Shown piece after piece: positions 1 through 11,301 of a stretch of 64,000 bases of DNA. A program made the position numbers and the translations under genes. Each line of letters starts with the position of its first letter. The first letter of the stretch is position 1. Source of the DNA: Sclerodactyla briareus (Eukaryota; Echinodermata; Holothuroidea; Dendrochirotida; Sclerodactylidae); assembly GCA_026419785.1 (NCBI GenBank), contig JAODTK010000665.1, positions 1-64,000 on the forward strand, written 5' to 3'. The notes under the pieces were generated by a model. That model made no database searches. It worked only from the letters and a program-made list of their open reading frames with translations, and had not been told where the DNA came from.

Positions 1-479
1 ATCATACAAGAAACCATACATAGCACTGAATACTATAATGAACCTAATGATTGAGCCTTTAACACTATACTGGTCTCCTCCCGCCGTGACGAGACACTAG
101 AGAGAATTCGTCAATTTTCGAAGGTTTCCAAATATCACTACAATACCAAACAAGGAATGCAGCCCGAATGATAGAGTAAAGTATGTAAAGTATATTATAT
201 TTATGATCCAAGTTTTTTCCAGGCCGTCAAAAGATCCGCTGACAAAAATCCGTCCTATAACCTGCTAGGCAAGCGGACACTTTCCTCCACACTGTATACA
301 GTTACGTAACTAATGCCCCTTTCATCTATATGCGTTTCCCCTACTTAGCAGCGCTATCACAGTTCCCGATACTTTAACGCAACACATGCTAACGATGAAG
401 GTCACTGTCAAAAGCGAGTCCGGCATACACCTTATTCGGGGCGGGCCATTTTTTTCAGCTGCGGGAAAAAGCTCTACAC

Positions 480-556
480 GTCCTCATTTCTTGTCCGTCG
501 TTCGTCGTTTCGTCGTTAGTTCGTCGTGTCGGTTCGACCATTCTGTTCGTCACGAT
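480..556. repeat. CGTTCGT-rich low-complexity tract
   Basis: Short tract of degenerate 'gtcgttcgtcg' repeats. Apart from this, bases 1-560 show no exon or named repeat that I can support. Confidence 0.4.
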
Positions 557-570
557 CATTCGTAACCTCC

Positions 571-845
571 GAACTACATGCGATATCAGGTTAAACTTGG
601 TTATGATGGAGCATGCACTGGCTAGGCGAGTCATATTTTTGTTTGCATAATTTGGTGAAATTTTAAATCAATCCATAATTAACCCCAATGAGTCTTCATT
701 CTGTAACTTCAGACCCTTACATGCAATCAGGTTAAACTTGGTGGGTTTGGAGCATGCCCTTTGGTCTTGGCGGGAATTACACATTTCTCTTTGCATAGGT
801 GTGATGATTTTAATTGACATCCAATTATTTATATCTAAACCCCCC
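571..845 (+). repeat. Two diverged ~142-bp direct repeats
   Basis: Two neighbouring copies share 'caggttaaacttgg', a nearby 'ggagcatgc' and then 'tttgcata', starting near 574 and 716. The wording resembles the 'aacgaaacttggtggg' units at 26.8-27.3 kb, so this is probably a small relic of the same interspersed tandem family. No coding potential is evident. Confidence 0.5.
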
Positions 846-859
846 CAATTTTGAACTAT

Positions 860-2190
860 CGAATAACTTTGCAGGCCCTTCCCATTGAACTATTCCATGA
901 GAAGTTGGTTTGTTTGAACATGACTTGGAGCTTGCAGGTGGCCTGTTTTGCTGAGCAGGGACTGTTTACTTTGTCTGTCAGCACTTGTGGATGGAATACA
1001 GGCCTGGGGGGGAGGCAGTTTTTATATGGAAGATCTGTCATCCACCCTTGGTGGTGTGGCTAGACTGTCCACATTTGTGGATCCAAGTGTGTTTTTTTCC
1101 ACTTTTACTTGCTACAGGCCTAGGAGTTGTCTGGATACACAAAGTTTTTTTTTAGGTACATATAGCTACATACAGGCCTAGGAAGATTTAGGTGGGTACT
1201 TTGTGCTGGGACTGTGAAGTCAACATAATTAGGTAATTGTAGCCATTCCAAGGTTATGACAGATTCCAGTAAAGGTCAATTATATGTGAACAAACAATAA
1301 CTGTGGATTGGTGAAAGAACAAACAGTTGAATTCGCCACAGGAATTTCGCCGTCCGCAGCTATCAAAGACTTTCCGACTTGCGCTTGAATCGCTAAGTAC
1401 TCACTCGTATCCTTCCCATTCGCTGAAAATAAATTCCTCTCTGCATTAGTTCCTGCGATACTTTCTCTTCTTATTGCTAAGGTAACATTCGATCGTGAAG
1501 CAAAGGCGTCCCGCCTTCTATACCCAGGGTCCGGAACTATCCAGGTATACTAAGGCCTTCTCTCGATGTTACCCCAGCCTTGGAGAGTGACTTTACGAAA
1601 CCTTTTGGTCTGTTTTGGTTCAAGACGTGACAAACTTTTTTCAAGCATCACGCAAGAATGTATTGCGAATCTTCACTCCCATGGATCATAGCCTCTGAGT
1701 GTGATTGCCGCTTATCATATACCCGCGAACGAGAGTCGTCTATTAGGCATTGTATGGATGAATCGCAGACACTAAACCGCTGAGAGTCCATCCTAGATGA
1801 TTGCATGCATATTATTTAGTAGCATATCATTTCAATATTCATCACCCAGAATTCAAAGGATTGACTAATTCCAACTAATATTCTGTTACAGTCGAAAGTG
1901 AGTTTTTTCCTTTTCCTTCTTCGTTTGTAGGGGAGGGGGGAGGGGGGGGGGGAGACACACTACACAGTGTTAACTTTGCCGTGTAATACTGAGTTTATGG
2001 TGTATCTACGTACATATCCGTCCCTTTTCCGATAAGGCACTACAGTCATTCACTATACTGACCAAACTAAACTACTATAATAACTATTTGGAACATGCCT
2101 TCAACTGTTGTTTATTGTAACAGAAAAAAATTCTCCGGTGAGAAAGTGCGAAAACAGTCGGAAGTCTCACCGACTGACTGAAAAGCAGCG
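860..2190. other. Unassigned stretch left of the minus-strand POFUT1 exon 5
   Basis: I see no exon, SINE or LINE here; a G-homopolymer tract lies near 1929-1953. If the minus-strand POFUT1 gene is complete, its exon 6 and 3' end should lie here or beyond the left edge. I looked for the conserved SPQC and IGNC segments in reverse complement and did not find them. Confidence 0.4.
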
Positions 2191-2198
2191 TAAATTAC

Positions 2199-2391
2199 CC
2201 AGTTCCCCTCTGTTCGGAGGTGAATGGCACACAAACTTCTCTCCATGAAAAAGTTGAGCATCTGTGCTTCAGCGATCGCAAAGAAGTCTGGATTCCATCT
2301 TATGTACCGCTGTATCTGGCGTTCCCAGGGCGCATGGAATGGAGACGGAGAATTGCTAAGGACAATCACCGGGTGCTCAGAGGACGGAAAC
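2199..2391 (-). CDS. POFUT1: POFUT1-like (minus-strand copy), exon 5, intact
   Basis: Exon of a GDP-fucose protein O-fucosyltransferase 1, an ER-resident GT65 enzyme that puts fucose on Ser/Thr of EGF repeats. The acceptor follows a T-rich tract (ttgttgttaacag) and the donor is TGG|gtaattt. The 193-nt exon is open throughout and gives 64 codons after a split Arg. It reads RFPSSEHPVIVLS, then ERQIQRYIRWNPDFF and CAIHLRTEGNW. These align with human QRFSPKEHPVLAL, RPLQKYMVW and VGIHLRIGSDW. The Arg of the IHLR motif, essential for catalysis in known POFUT1, is kept. The plus-strand paralogue has a 194-nt exon ending at the same TGG|gtaaat position. Family assignment is firm; whether the whole gene works is not known. 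Confidence 0.8.
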
Positions 2392-3417
2392 CTGTTAACA
2401 ACAAAAAACAATAATATTATGATACCATAAATGTATCAGTATCCTAATCGTATCATTGTCATAAGTGGGGTGAGCACATTGTAATATATTGAATTTATTT
2501 AGATACGTATAAACCACTTATAACCTGTGGTTCACTATAGCACCGCCCTATCTCCCATGACACTTTCTTTTGCGAGGTGGCACCACTACAATGTCTGTTC
2601 GTGATTCTCCGGCGCATAGGAAGATGGCACCTACATTTAAGGTGATTCATGAACCTCGTGACAAATAGCGAGGGCAGTCACAGAAACTAACAGAATTTTC
2701 TTTCTTCTTGATTTCCGTATATATATAGTTGACTAGGACCAAACAGCTTGTGATTCAAGCGTTACTATTGGTATATGATAAGTGCTCAAATCAATGGTCA
2801 AAAAACATTCTATTCCTATTCTACCCGACCTTTCCGAAGGGTCCTCGAAACGTTTCGTAGTGTAGATTTCGATACAACAGTTTTTCACTATCACTTCTAT
2901 AGGGAATTTGGCAGCTAAAATGACTATAATTGACATTTCTTTCTTTCTCCTCAACCTCCTTATAATTCTTTTAGCCCCCCCTTTGCAGCACAAACAACGT
3001 TTTTTTTTTTTTTTTTTTGCGTTTTCACAAACCCCCTCAGAGCAACCTAGCAACATTCTCCTATCCCATCCCATTGCTAGTGCCCATAGTTCAACATCAG
3101 ACAGCAGCAAAAGATGTTGCAATGGTTCAAAACCTAGTCTTTGTCTGCAATAGGTACTTTCTTCGTGTATGTGCATTTCCATTTACAAGTATTTACATTC
3201 GTTATTGCTGAATCTGGCATGGCTGGTTCAACAAAGAATGTTCATGGTCAACAAACGTGCACTTTTAAGGCCAATGCTTTCCTCCACAAATTGTGAGCTG
3301 AAAGTTGCTACTAAGGCATTTTTTTCGGATGTGGAGTCAAATTGCTTGCTTCTTTCCTAAGATTTTTTATGACTTAAAGAAACATAAAAAGAGCCTATAA
3401 TTCAGTTTGATGTGTAC
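2392..3417 (-). other. Intron 4 of the minus-strand POFUT1-like gene
   Basis: Lies between recognised exons 5 and 4. It holds a T homopolymer near 3001-3018. The 149-codon open frame on the minus strand across 2733-3182 runs through that poly-A/T tract and has no family resemblance that I can see. No other element recognised. Confidence 0.5.
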
Positions 3418-3536
3418 CTTTCATTCCACTTCTCCCCATTCCTCACATTGCTAATTCATATTGTATGTCAGCAATCCGCTGCATTTTCGAATGTCGAACT
3501 CCACATGGCCATCGAAATCTAAGCCCAAAGGGTTTC
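3418..3536 (-). CDS. POFUT1: POFUT1-like (minus-strand copy), exon 4
   Basis: Reads GNPLGLDFDGHVEFD on the minus strand, matching the POFUT1 segment GNPFGPFWDQFHVSF. After a shift it gives EKWNER, matching the conserved EQWSQRF. The donor is GAAAG|gtacac and leaves the split Arg codon that exon 5 completes. The exon is 119 nt against 139 nt in the plus-strand copy. Two oddities: the acceptor reads tttccttt-gg with the A of AG missing, and one reading-frame shift lies between the two recognised peptides. Both fit single-base losses, in the genome or in the assembly. Confidence 0.6.
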
Positions 3537-3628
3537 CAAAGGAAATACGGGCCCGCGTATTGAAAAATACGAATAAGAAATAGATGTTAAAAAGTAAAAA
3601 GGACAAACGGGAGGGCTGGCTTCAACAG

Positions 3629-4022
3629 AGGTTATATCGTGGAGAATGGAAAACTTGTATCTATAGGGTACAAACCTATTTCAAACGACTGTCCTAGGGG
3701 GTAGTTAGTGGTTCTTAAAGTTGGTCCAATGCAGAAAAAATTGGGGTGAATCCCAATCGAGCAATAAGCATGACGTCAACTTGGACAATCGGGGTAAGTT
3801 ATGTCAGTATATATTTCATTGTTCATTTGGTGAATAGGTCAACATTAGCAGAAGTTCGGTTGTCTTTCTTCCAGTTTCTACGAAAGTAACCCAGAAATCC
3901 CTCTCCCATAAATAAATGCTTTTTGAAGAAAATTGGCTTCTTGAAGAAAAAATAATGTGTGAATTCAATAGAAAACAAAAGATTGTTTGCAGGGTCAGGG
4001 TTGAGCAAGTATGACATCAATT
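3629..4022 (+). repeat. Interspersed repeat, copy 1 (sister at 51.2 kb)
   Basis: About 390 bp that align in the same orientation with 51201-51575. Shared blocks are 'ggttatat.gtggagaatgg', 'gttgtctttctt/c', 'aaatgctttt.gagg/aa' and 'caatagaaaa.caa.agattg' followed by 'tttgcaggg'. It sits in intron 3 of the minus-strand POFUT1, while its sister sits in intron 4 of the plus-strand gene. Family not recognised; no protein homology seen. Confidence 0.6.
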
Positions 4023-4464
4023 TTTATTATTAATGGGATCTTTCGATCTTGCGCAATTACACATGCACAAAAACTCCAAGAACTGTACAATCCCGTAACG
4101 GAAGTCGTAGGGAACTTCGGGTTGGATGACGCATCAGTTTTCCGCCAGTTAATAGATTAGCCACTTTTCAGTTAATCCTGCAGTTTGTCGTTAGGGAAGA
4201 TAGGCAAGAAGCTTTTTCGAGAACGGTGTTGGACGATTAACGTAGCTACCAGTGAAGAGGACAGATGCCTAAACTGCATATTGCAGGACCAAGGAACTGG
4301 TAATAACGTAACATTGAAAACTCAACAGGTTGGTCATGATATAATTAAAATTAAAAGACGTCTAAGCCAGCGTTACATTTTATGCCTTGCCCCAAACTGC
4401 ACAAGCGTGAGCAGGTTATAATGAAGAAACCTTGTAACCGAGCCACTCACTCACGGGGTCGTGA

Positions 4465-4532
4465 TACCAAAACTATCAAGGCGAACGATTTTATTATTGC
4501 ACCGTTCGCCAAAATTGTCTCCTGTTTTGGTA
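4465..4532. repeat. Imperfect hairpin
   Basis: Nested inverted repeats: taccaaaac at 4465-4473 pairs with gttttggta at 4524-4532, and ggcgaacg at 4480-4487 pairs with cgttcgcc at 4503-4510. It could be a fold-back or an end of a small element. No target duplication seen. Confidence 0.4.
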
Positions 4533-4539
4533 CTTTAAC

Positions 4540-6750
4540 AGAACATATGTCGGGTTTTGTATGGGATACGTGAACAACCACTGCATCTAAATGCTTTCCT
4601 GTTGCCTCAAAGATTAAAACCACAACATTGTCGGCAACAAACTAGTGGATTCCCCCTTTACCAAATGACGCGGTTGTTGGTTTGGTCTCTTGGCCGCTAA
4701 ATTTCTATACACCAATATCCACATGATGAAGGCGTTGAAGCTTGGCGCAGTTTCTCCGCAACGTTATTCCTGACGACCAACAGGCCTGAGGACATCTGCA
4801 GCATACGATTTCCTATATTCTAAAACACAATGGGCATGTCGCGAAATGCACAAGTTATGCCAATATCTTCATGGGAGAGGTGGAAACTCGGTCTGTTACG
4901 TAAAACACTCATTTACGCCCTCATCTCATAAAGAGTATATGATGATATTTCCTGAGTTGGTCCACACGGGAAAGAATCTTTCCATAATTTTTATGAATGT
5001 GCAAAATAACATCTACCCATAATCAAGTTCACGTATGATGTGCTCCACGGAATTGTATTTCTTAGATGTCCTTGGTACAACTGGAGGACGGTAAGCGGTA
5101 CTAGTGTATATCATAAACCACCGCAGACCGTCATGACTTCCGCCATTACAAAGTTCAATCCCAGCCTACGAAGGAGTCAGTGGTGTGTACAGCCAAAATT
5201 ATACAATATAAAACGGATTTGTTCGACCAAATGATTCCGAGAACCAGCTAAGACTTAAGCAGTTCGTCGTAAAGACAGAGTTCACTCATTGGCCATTAAC
5301 TGCCAAGCAAGGAAATCGACTCTTGAAAGTTAGTCAGGGCTATAGTTGATCCTACAAAGAACCTCCAATTGGATTAAATACGATGGGTCATATAGTTCAC
5401 CCTCCTCACTTTTTAGTTAGTTAATAGAAAATAAGGAGACACGGGAATACGTCATCGGAAATGCGCCCCGAAGACCCGGACGGGTATTCTTAACCCCTTC
5501 TGTTGCCTTTCGCCAACCTAAGAACCTAAAAGGACCGACATGACTTGAAGTTAGAAAGTGAAGATACCTGATGAGATCTCCTGTGTCCTACTGGCAATTG
5601 TAATGTAACGCCCGCACATGCCAGGTATTGCGCGGGGACTTAATCACGGATAGGGCCGTTAGTAGACACATCCGCCGGAGGGGCAGTGACCTCTAATCTG
5701 GAAATATGACTGTAATTCGCCAACATATGTGTGTACTTATCACAGGCACGATTTGCGAGGATGGTTTGTATGTTGGCGAAAAATTCGGCATGACAAATTC
5801 CTCCGAAGATTGAAGCAAAGCATTAGGAACCATGACCGAAGACTCCCTGATGGGGACAACATTTTAGTCTCCCTAATTCACACGGTATAGTCGATAACAT
5901 GAATTTTTGTCCTAAGGAGTGGGTTCGCTAGTGCTATAAGGACAGGGAACTTGTGGAATGAGGAAACAAGCATGAAGACATAACTTGTGGGTTGACAGTG
6001 AATCGTGTTTTTTCGCCTTTTACACATACATCCAATTTTAAGAACTTGCATAGTTGGTCGTTATTCCCAGTCTCTTTCTTTTCTGGCGGAGTAATAACAA
6101 CAGGATTATTCGCTGTGCAAAAATAAAGAGGGTGCTTCTGTAAATTATCGTTTCTGTATGAACGGTACTTGCTGTTGCCCGTTTGGGCCACTCGGTTATT
6201 TGTTTCCCTTTTTTTTTTTTGAGGAATTCAATTTTTGGCATTTCAGGTGATAAACGACAATGCTATTTCATTCTGTGGGTCGCCGCCCTTACTGGATTCT
6301 GTATCATCTATTTCCTCCGTACGCTAGTACCACGTCTGCGGTCACTGGGATCTTACTTCTTTTTCAGCATTGTGGCGTGACGCTACAATATTGGACGTTG
6401 CGGCTAACACCCCGACGGTACGGATATTACACCACCAACCATGGACCGAACCTCACCCACTGTGCCCAAAAGAAATATTTGTGTGATTGCACATGATGGG
6501 CCCTAGGGGCCACAACGGACCTCAAGATTCCCAACTGGCTGGGAAACCTGCAAGTACGGCTGTAGATTCATAAAAAAACAAACTATGACCGGGAGTACTG
6601 TGCCACAGAATTGCGCAGGGGAGACGCATTTGCGTATGCGACTTTCATATGAGGGCCCATGGCCCATAATGAGCACCGGGCCGGAACAACCTGATGGCCC
6701 ATGGACTTGGTATCAAGTGACTGAGTTTCATCATGATCCACGAAGAGGCA
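4540..6750. other. Rest of intron 3 of the minus-strand POFUT1-like gene
   Basis: Mostly unremarkable sequence. An inverted repeat (cgccaacata at 5718-5727, tatgttggcg at 5769-5778) and several gggccc/ggccca palindromes at about 6650-6710 are present. I recognise no exon or transposon. Confidence 0.4.
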
Positions 6751-6759
6751 GACAGAGAG

Positions 6760-6799
6760 ATGATAGATAGATCGATAGATAGATAGATAGGCGATAGAT

Positions 6800-6859
<60 letters not shown>
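6760..6859 (+). repeat. (GATA)n microsatellite
   Basis: About 25 copies of gata/tagg with few interruptions. Minus-strand open frames rich in SIYL are translations of this repeat. It lies about 15 bases beyond the donor of minus-strand POFUT1 exon 3. Confidence 0.95.
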
Positions 6860-6874
6860 ACGACTCTGACACAC

Positions 6875-7045
6875 CTGCGCAAATGCAACTTCCACTGGAC
6901 GTCGGGATGTAGCAATAACTTTTCTCTTCCCCTGGTGGCCATTTATCCGCACCAAAATAGGCCAGAAATTTTCGAATGTGATGACCTTGTGGAATTGCTG
7001 AAGCGGCTCCACCTGGAACCAGTCGGACATATGGACGATCTTCAT
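6875..7045 (-). CDS. POFUT1: POFUT1-like (minus-strand copy), exon 3
   Basis: On the minus strand the exon first reads DWFQVEPLQQFHKVITFENF. After a one-base shift it reads YFGADKWPPGEEKSYC. These match human FKLEPLQAYHRVISLEDF and the following THWPPEKRVAYC in order. The donor is GCGCAG|gtgtgt, leaving phase 1 as in the plus-strand copy. The acceptor is less certain; the likely one follows tattctttacccttggatgaag near 7045. The single internal frameshift is the only break seen. Confidence 0.7.
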
Positions 7046-7671
7046 CCAAGGGTAAAGAATAACGGGGAATAGTTACAATATAACAAAACTTTTCTTGAAA
7101 CGAAACGTACTGTTCGATTACGAACACAGTCTGCTTTCATTAGTTGTGGCTATTGGTTGTTGGCTATTTGTGTGAGTTCAACCGGAACTTCCGCATGTAT
7201 ACACATTTTCACAGACAGAAATTGACCGAAGTATCAATTCGTCACAATTCAAAACTTTTTTAAGGTTTCACTTCCTAGTATTGAAAGAAGAACCTGAACA
7301 CTTCAAGCATGATAATACAACGGGATTCTTGTCACAGGAAAAAACAGGCTCCTATTTTGTGTACCACTTCTCCAATGCGCATGACCCTCTCAGGGTAATC
7401 AAATAGCGCGGGACCTGCTAAGATGGAATGGGATGGAAATGTAATGGAAGATCAGCTTGATTAAACGCAAATTCAGCTTCCTCAACAAATTATTGTCAGG
7501 CTGATTAGCAATTAATAATAATCTACTATATAACAATGAGCGTAATTGCCACATAGAATAACATCAAATGTGTGTAACACTCCAGTTTTGTAAGTTGACA
7601 GGCATTTAGGTAGGTAGAGAGGTATTTATGCGTAACATATTAAGAACTCATTACGGTATCAATATTTCAGG

Positions 7672-7950
7672 TGATGGTGGCCTACCAGGGCTACCATGTT
7701 GATTCGGCCTACTCTGGACTGTTGATCTGTTGATCGTAAGATTGCGAGTTCGAATCCCATGAAGTTCCTCAAGATTTACATGTGTTTCGGGCGAGACGCT
7801 CCGCTATCTCCATACCCCTCTCGAACCAGGTGCTAATTGGCGACCTGTGAGGAATTTGAATACAACCAGCGCTGTATTAGCTGCTGCCAGTTTCTTCGCA
7901 TGTCGGTAAGTAACGCTACTGATTCCGAGCAGATGGGCTGATCTGAAAGG
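7672..7950 (+). mobile_element. tRNA-derived SINE next to or inside POFUT1 exon 2
   Basis: A box-B-like promoter (gagttcgaatccc, 7745-7757) follows tRNA-like sequence. Downstream is the body seen in many invertebrate SINEs (gggcgagacgct.., then ctctcgaaccaggtgctaa and ggcgacctg). The right end runs to where minus-strand POFUT1 exon 2 loses homology, so the element may have inserted in or beside that exon. Exact ends and target duplication are not resolved. Confidence 0.5.
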
Positions 7951-8032
7951 CTGGCCAGGATTAGGGTCCTGTTCACCGCTTTTGCAAAGGAAGCCTACGA
8001 GGTAGTACTCTGCCTGGTTACCGAAGGCGGTC
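7951..8032 (-). CDS. POFUT1: POFUT1-like (minus-strand copy), exon 2 (partial)
   Basis: A strong acceptor (ttttcctgttttttag) is followed on the minus strand by AFGNQAEYYL. After a one-base shift comes ASFAKAVNRTLIL. Together these match the N-terminal GDP-fucose site of POFUT1, human RFGNQADHFL then SLAFAKLLNRTL. Homology stops after NRTLIL, where the plus-strand paralogue continues with PNFIATNW and a donor. The 3' side of this exon may have been replaced by the SINE. The exon with the signal peptide should lie above 8.03 kb on this strand but was not found. Confidence 0.65.
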
Positions 8033-8419
8033 CTAAAAAACAGGAAAACCACGAGGATATGATTAAAGAGTTAGCGAAGCCCCAGAATACTGTGTTCATC
8101 AACAATGAAGTCCCTGATAAGACGAATTACTACATTTTATAGTTGTGGTGTAGTAGAAGTGAATCGCGCATCCCCACCCGCTTCCAAAAAATGGGGGCCT
8201 GCACGGAACTCACTCAAAAACCATGAGCGAACTTTGGCTATCTGGCATCCAGTGGGACTGTTAGAGTACACGTGTGAGCCTGTGTGAGGTAATATCTGTA
8301 TGATTAGGAAGGATGACAGTTTATGGCTTGCTTGCGTTTATTTTTAAATGTTACTCAATTTCTTCACATAACCAAGAAGCCTTGACTGATTTGCGATGTA
8401 GGACTTATCGTGTTCATAA

Positions 8420-9195
8420 CGTTTTTCAGACTTTGCCCTCTGTTGACCTTGAATGACCTCCGACATGATGCCAGGGTCAATATACTCATTCTAGGGAACC
8501 CACATTACCCAAGTATAGCTTGATAATCCAAGTGGGATCGGGTTATCGTGCTCACAAGCCAAAACTGGCCAAAGTATTCATTTTTACGATTTCCCAATCA
8601 TTTTCCGCAAATGGACACCAAATTACACTAAAAACATATCGCACTCCCATAACGAAGCTGCATACCAAAGTTCACCTTGATCGGACAAACCTTCTGGCTG
8701 TTTTCACATTTTTTTCGGATTCGACCTCTATTGACTTCAAATGACCTTTGACCAGTTGACCCGACCCTCAATCCAACGGTGGTTCTGTACTCATGTGGAC
8801 GCCACATACCAAGTATGAGCTGAGCTTGATCAATCCTGGTGGGGTCAAGCTGCCGAGTTCGCAAGCCAAATTTCTCCAAAATATCATTTTTTCCCACTCC
8901 CAATTTTCAAAAGACTGCAAATCTACACTGTAAGCAGATAGAGTTGATCTCCCCGTGAGAAAGTGCGTACCAAATTCCAGCTCGATAGGACCACGCACAT
9001 AAAGTTATCGACGCTTACAACGTTCCAGGGCGTTGACCTCTTTCGACCTCCTGAGACCTCTGACCTTACCCGAAACAATAGGGATCATGTACTCATTGCT
9101 CATTATGGGGAACCCAAATATCAATTATAAGCTTGATCCATCCAGAAAGGGTCGAGTTATCATAGTTATAAAGGTGACACACATACACACACAAC
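8420..9195 (+). repeat. Tandem ~290-bp repeat, about 3 diverged units
   Basis: Three direct units share a block of tgacctttgacc-like sequence, then 'gtactcat..tggggaaccca' and 'aagtat.agcttgatc', followed by 'gggtcgagttat'. Blocks start near 8440, 8722 and 9030. The same family occurs in opposite orientation at 39.8-40.6, 46.0-46.3 and 51.8-53.0 kb. Non-coding as far as I can see. Confidence 0.65.
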
Positions 9196-9299
9196 ACTAC
9201 ATGTATAAACCACACGGTCATGACTACATGGATCCAATGAAGTGCGTCAAGGGAATAAGAAATGAAAAGTGCAAGTATCGCTTGAAGACGCATAGCCTA

Positions 9300-9820
9300 C
9301 CTTTGAAAGCCTATACATGAATCGTTTCAGTACACCTTATTATCCCTTGGTCTGATACCCAGTGAATACATCCACCATACCTAATATCATAGAATCTGTG
9401 GAAGACCAGGAAAAGCGGAAATACAATAAAGTGAGGTATGTCATACGGTATGAGGGAATCTAGTATCTTAGGTCGACTCGAAGTAAACCTACTGTTGCAG
9501 AGATTACGCAAATGAGTGGAGGGTCCCACTCATTCATATCAGTCATTACTATTAAAGGAAAGAGATGTTTCCGTGCATTTCTGTTATTTTTCAGACATTC
9601 CTCACGGTGTTTTGATGGACTGAAAGAACCTCAATATCATTGTCACCAGTGAATCAAAGTCCCGGCCCTGGGTTGCCATAGTCATAACACAGCGCGGTAC
9701 AGTGCACAACACCATTATGGCACAACTTTCAAATATCCCCCGAATTTCGTGACGTGGTCAACGACCAAGCAACCAACATGGCCTCAGTGTGTGCATGTAC
9801 GTACTTGAGTTAGCGCTCAG
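9300..9820. other. Unassigned stretch
   Basis: No repeat, exon or regulatory site that I can support between the 290-bp array and the RhoGAP-like exon. Confidence 0.35.
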
Positions 9821-9828
9821 CGCCCCAG

Positions 9829-9938
9829 ATAGTAGCAGAACACCAGTTCATATCATTAATTCTTTCAACGAAGACTTACCTGTAAATTTAGAACAATTGG
9901 ATGCAATTACACTGGTGGGGAGTCTCAAATCATTTCTA
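9829..9938 (+). CDS. Probable RhoGAP-domain exon
   Basis: The reading frame gives HIINSFNEDLPVNLEQLD and then ITLVGSLKSFL, ending exactly at a consensus donor (CTA|gtaagt). This fits the RhoGAP helix region (typical ..LKEAFDRG..VNLEDLD.HTVASLLKSFLRELPEP), where the next exon would supply the RELPEP motif. The acceptor is less clear; AG at 9827-9828 gives a 110-nt exon starting in phase 1. RhoGAP domains activate GTP hydrolysis by Rho-family GTPases; a p85-type PI3K regulatory subunit also carries such a domain and cannot be excluded. No partner exon was found nearby, so this could be one exon of a large gene or a lone relic. Confidence 0.45.
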
Positions 9939-9939
9939 G

Positions 9940-11260
9940 TAAGTTATGGCCTACAACCGATTAGAAAAATATCACCAGAAGCAATAATAAATGCCCACTC
10001 GCCAACAATCTTTTCGACAATCTGATGGTACATTTTAATTCATGTGACTGCTGGTTTTGGTCAGATTGATTTATGTCGGCAAAAATACAGTAATTTTGTT
10101 TGAAATTTCCGACAAGAAATTGGGGTGAAAATGCTATTTAGAAAGGGGAAGGGGTAGTACAGATTATAAAGTATGATGTTTCGACAAGGCCATGGTAAAA
10201 CTTTAACTGACGTGATCAAATAACAGTCATAGTTGGATGGTATAACATTGTATCGTGTTATTCGGGAAATATAGCAGTATGGGTCGCCGACTCTCACGTC
10301 AAATTTATGGAGGATTCTCAATAGTCACGCTAAAGATGGCGCTGTGATCGGGTGAGCGCTGTGTTATGGCCGTTATTAGCCAAAAGGGCGGGAAGGTTGG
10401 AAAGCGGTGTTTGAATAGTGGAGGGGGCGTCGGAGCGCTTCAAAATACGGATGGAAGTGGTTTTTTGAAAAGATGCAGAAAAGTAGGGGAACACTGTCTC
10501 TTGCCTGGAGTGCTCGCTTTATAGGACTCACGTAGAAAAACGGGTCACATACTCCGGGGGTATATTTTTTATTAAAAAAAAAATCGCCAATGTCCTGAAT
10601 ATATGGGTACGTATACAGTCAGGGGACTTCAACCTTTAAAAGAGCATGCTCGATAGAACGGATGCACTCCCATCGAAAGGGAAAATCCGTGATGCTCATA
10701 ATATATGATAAGTAAGTGTGGTATACTTTTTTAGGCCTACACAAATGGCTTTCCAAATAAATCTTTTAAAAATATAGCATAAACGCACCTGGCACTGACA
10801 TAATGTAATGTCACCCCTCTCGTCCCCCTGGGGCTTCTTTTCGATCTGAATATTCAGTGGTTTATTCTTCGTCAAAGGTAGCATATCATGACCGCGGGCA
10901 ATGCATTAACCAGAAGAACACGAGGGGGAAATCCCATTTTCCTGCCAAATAGAAGGAAAATAAACCATAGCATTTGAAGCAGCTTAAAAAACAACGCAGT
11001 TTCGAACGATGTCAAGATGCTTTGAGAGAGTCAGGAAGAAATGAGAAGAGCGACATTCCAGGAAGAAAGTTCATCAGCCTCAGAGTGTAGCATTTTCTAC
11101 ATACAGTCATTTTTTTATACACTACACTTTTGGACCTCCACTCCAACTCCAACTTCTCCAAGAATTCTATGAATCCAATCTGAGTGATCAGCTACTAGAT
11201 TTGAGAACAAAGACTTTTGTATATAGATTGTCATTCCATCTTCTCAATCACATGCGTAAG
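9940..11260. other. Unassigned stretch
   Basis: No further RhoGAP exon or recognised element found. The minus-strand frame at 10061-10321 has no recognisable family. Confidence 0.35.
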
Positions 11261-11262
11261 AC

Positions 11263-11301
11263 TCCCCCCCCCCCCTCTCTCTCTCTCTCTCTGTCTCTCT
11301 A
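11263..11301. repeat. Poly-C followed by (CT)n
   Basis: A short C homopolymer runs directly into about ten CT dinucleotides. Confidence 0.85.

Noticed and set aside
1380-1430. Minus-strand acceptor-like site (atttattttcag) considered for POFUT1 exon 6
   Set aside because: The frame that follows shows none of the conserved Cys and Pro residues expected there.
2733-3182. 149-codon minus-strand frame
   Set aside because: Runs through an A/T homopolymer, has no family resemblance and lies in an intron of the minus-strand POFUT1.
6645-7127. SIYLSIYL-rich minus-strand frames (also at 13.8-14.1 kb; plus strand at 20.3 kb)
   Set aside because: The repeats are translations of the tetranucleotide microsatellites. 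Only the part of the 6.6-7.1 kb frame beyond the repeat matches POFUT1 and was kept.
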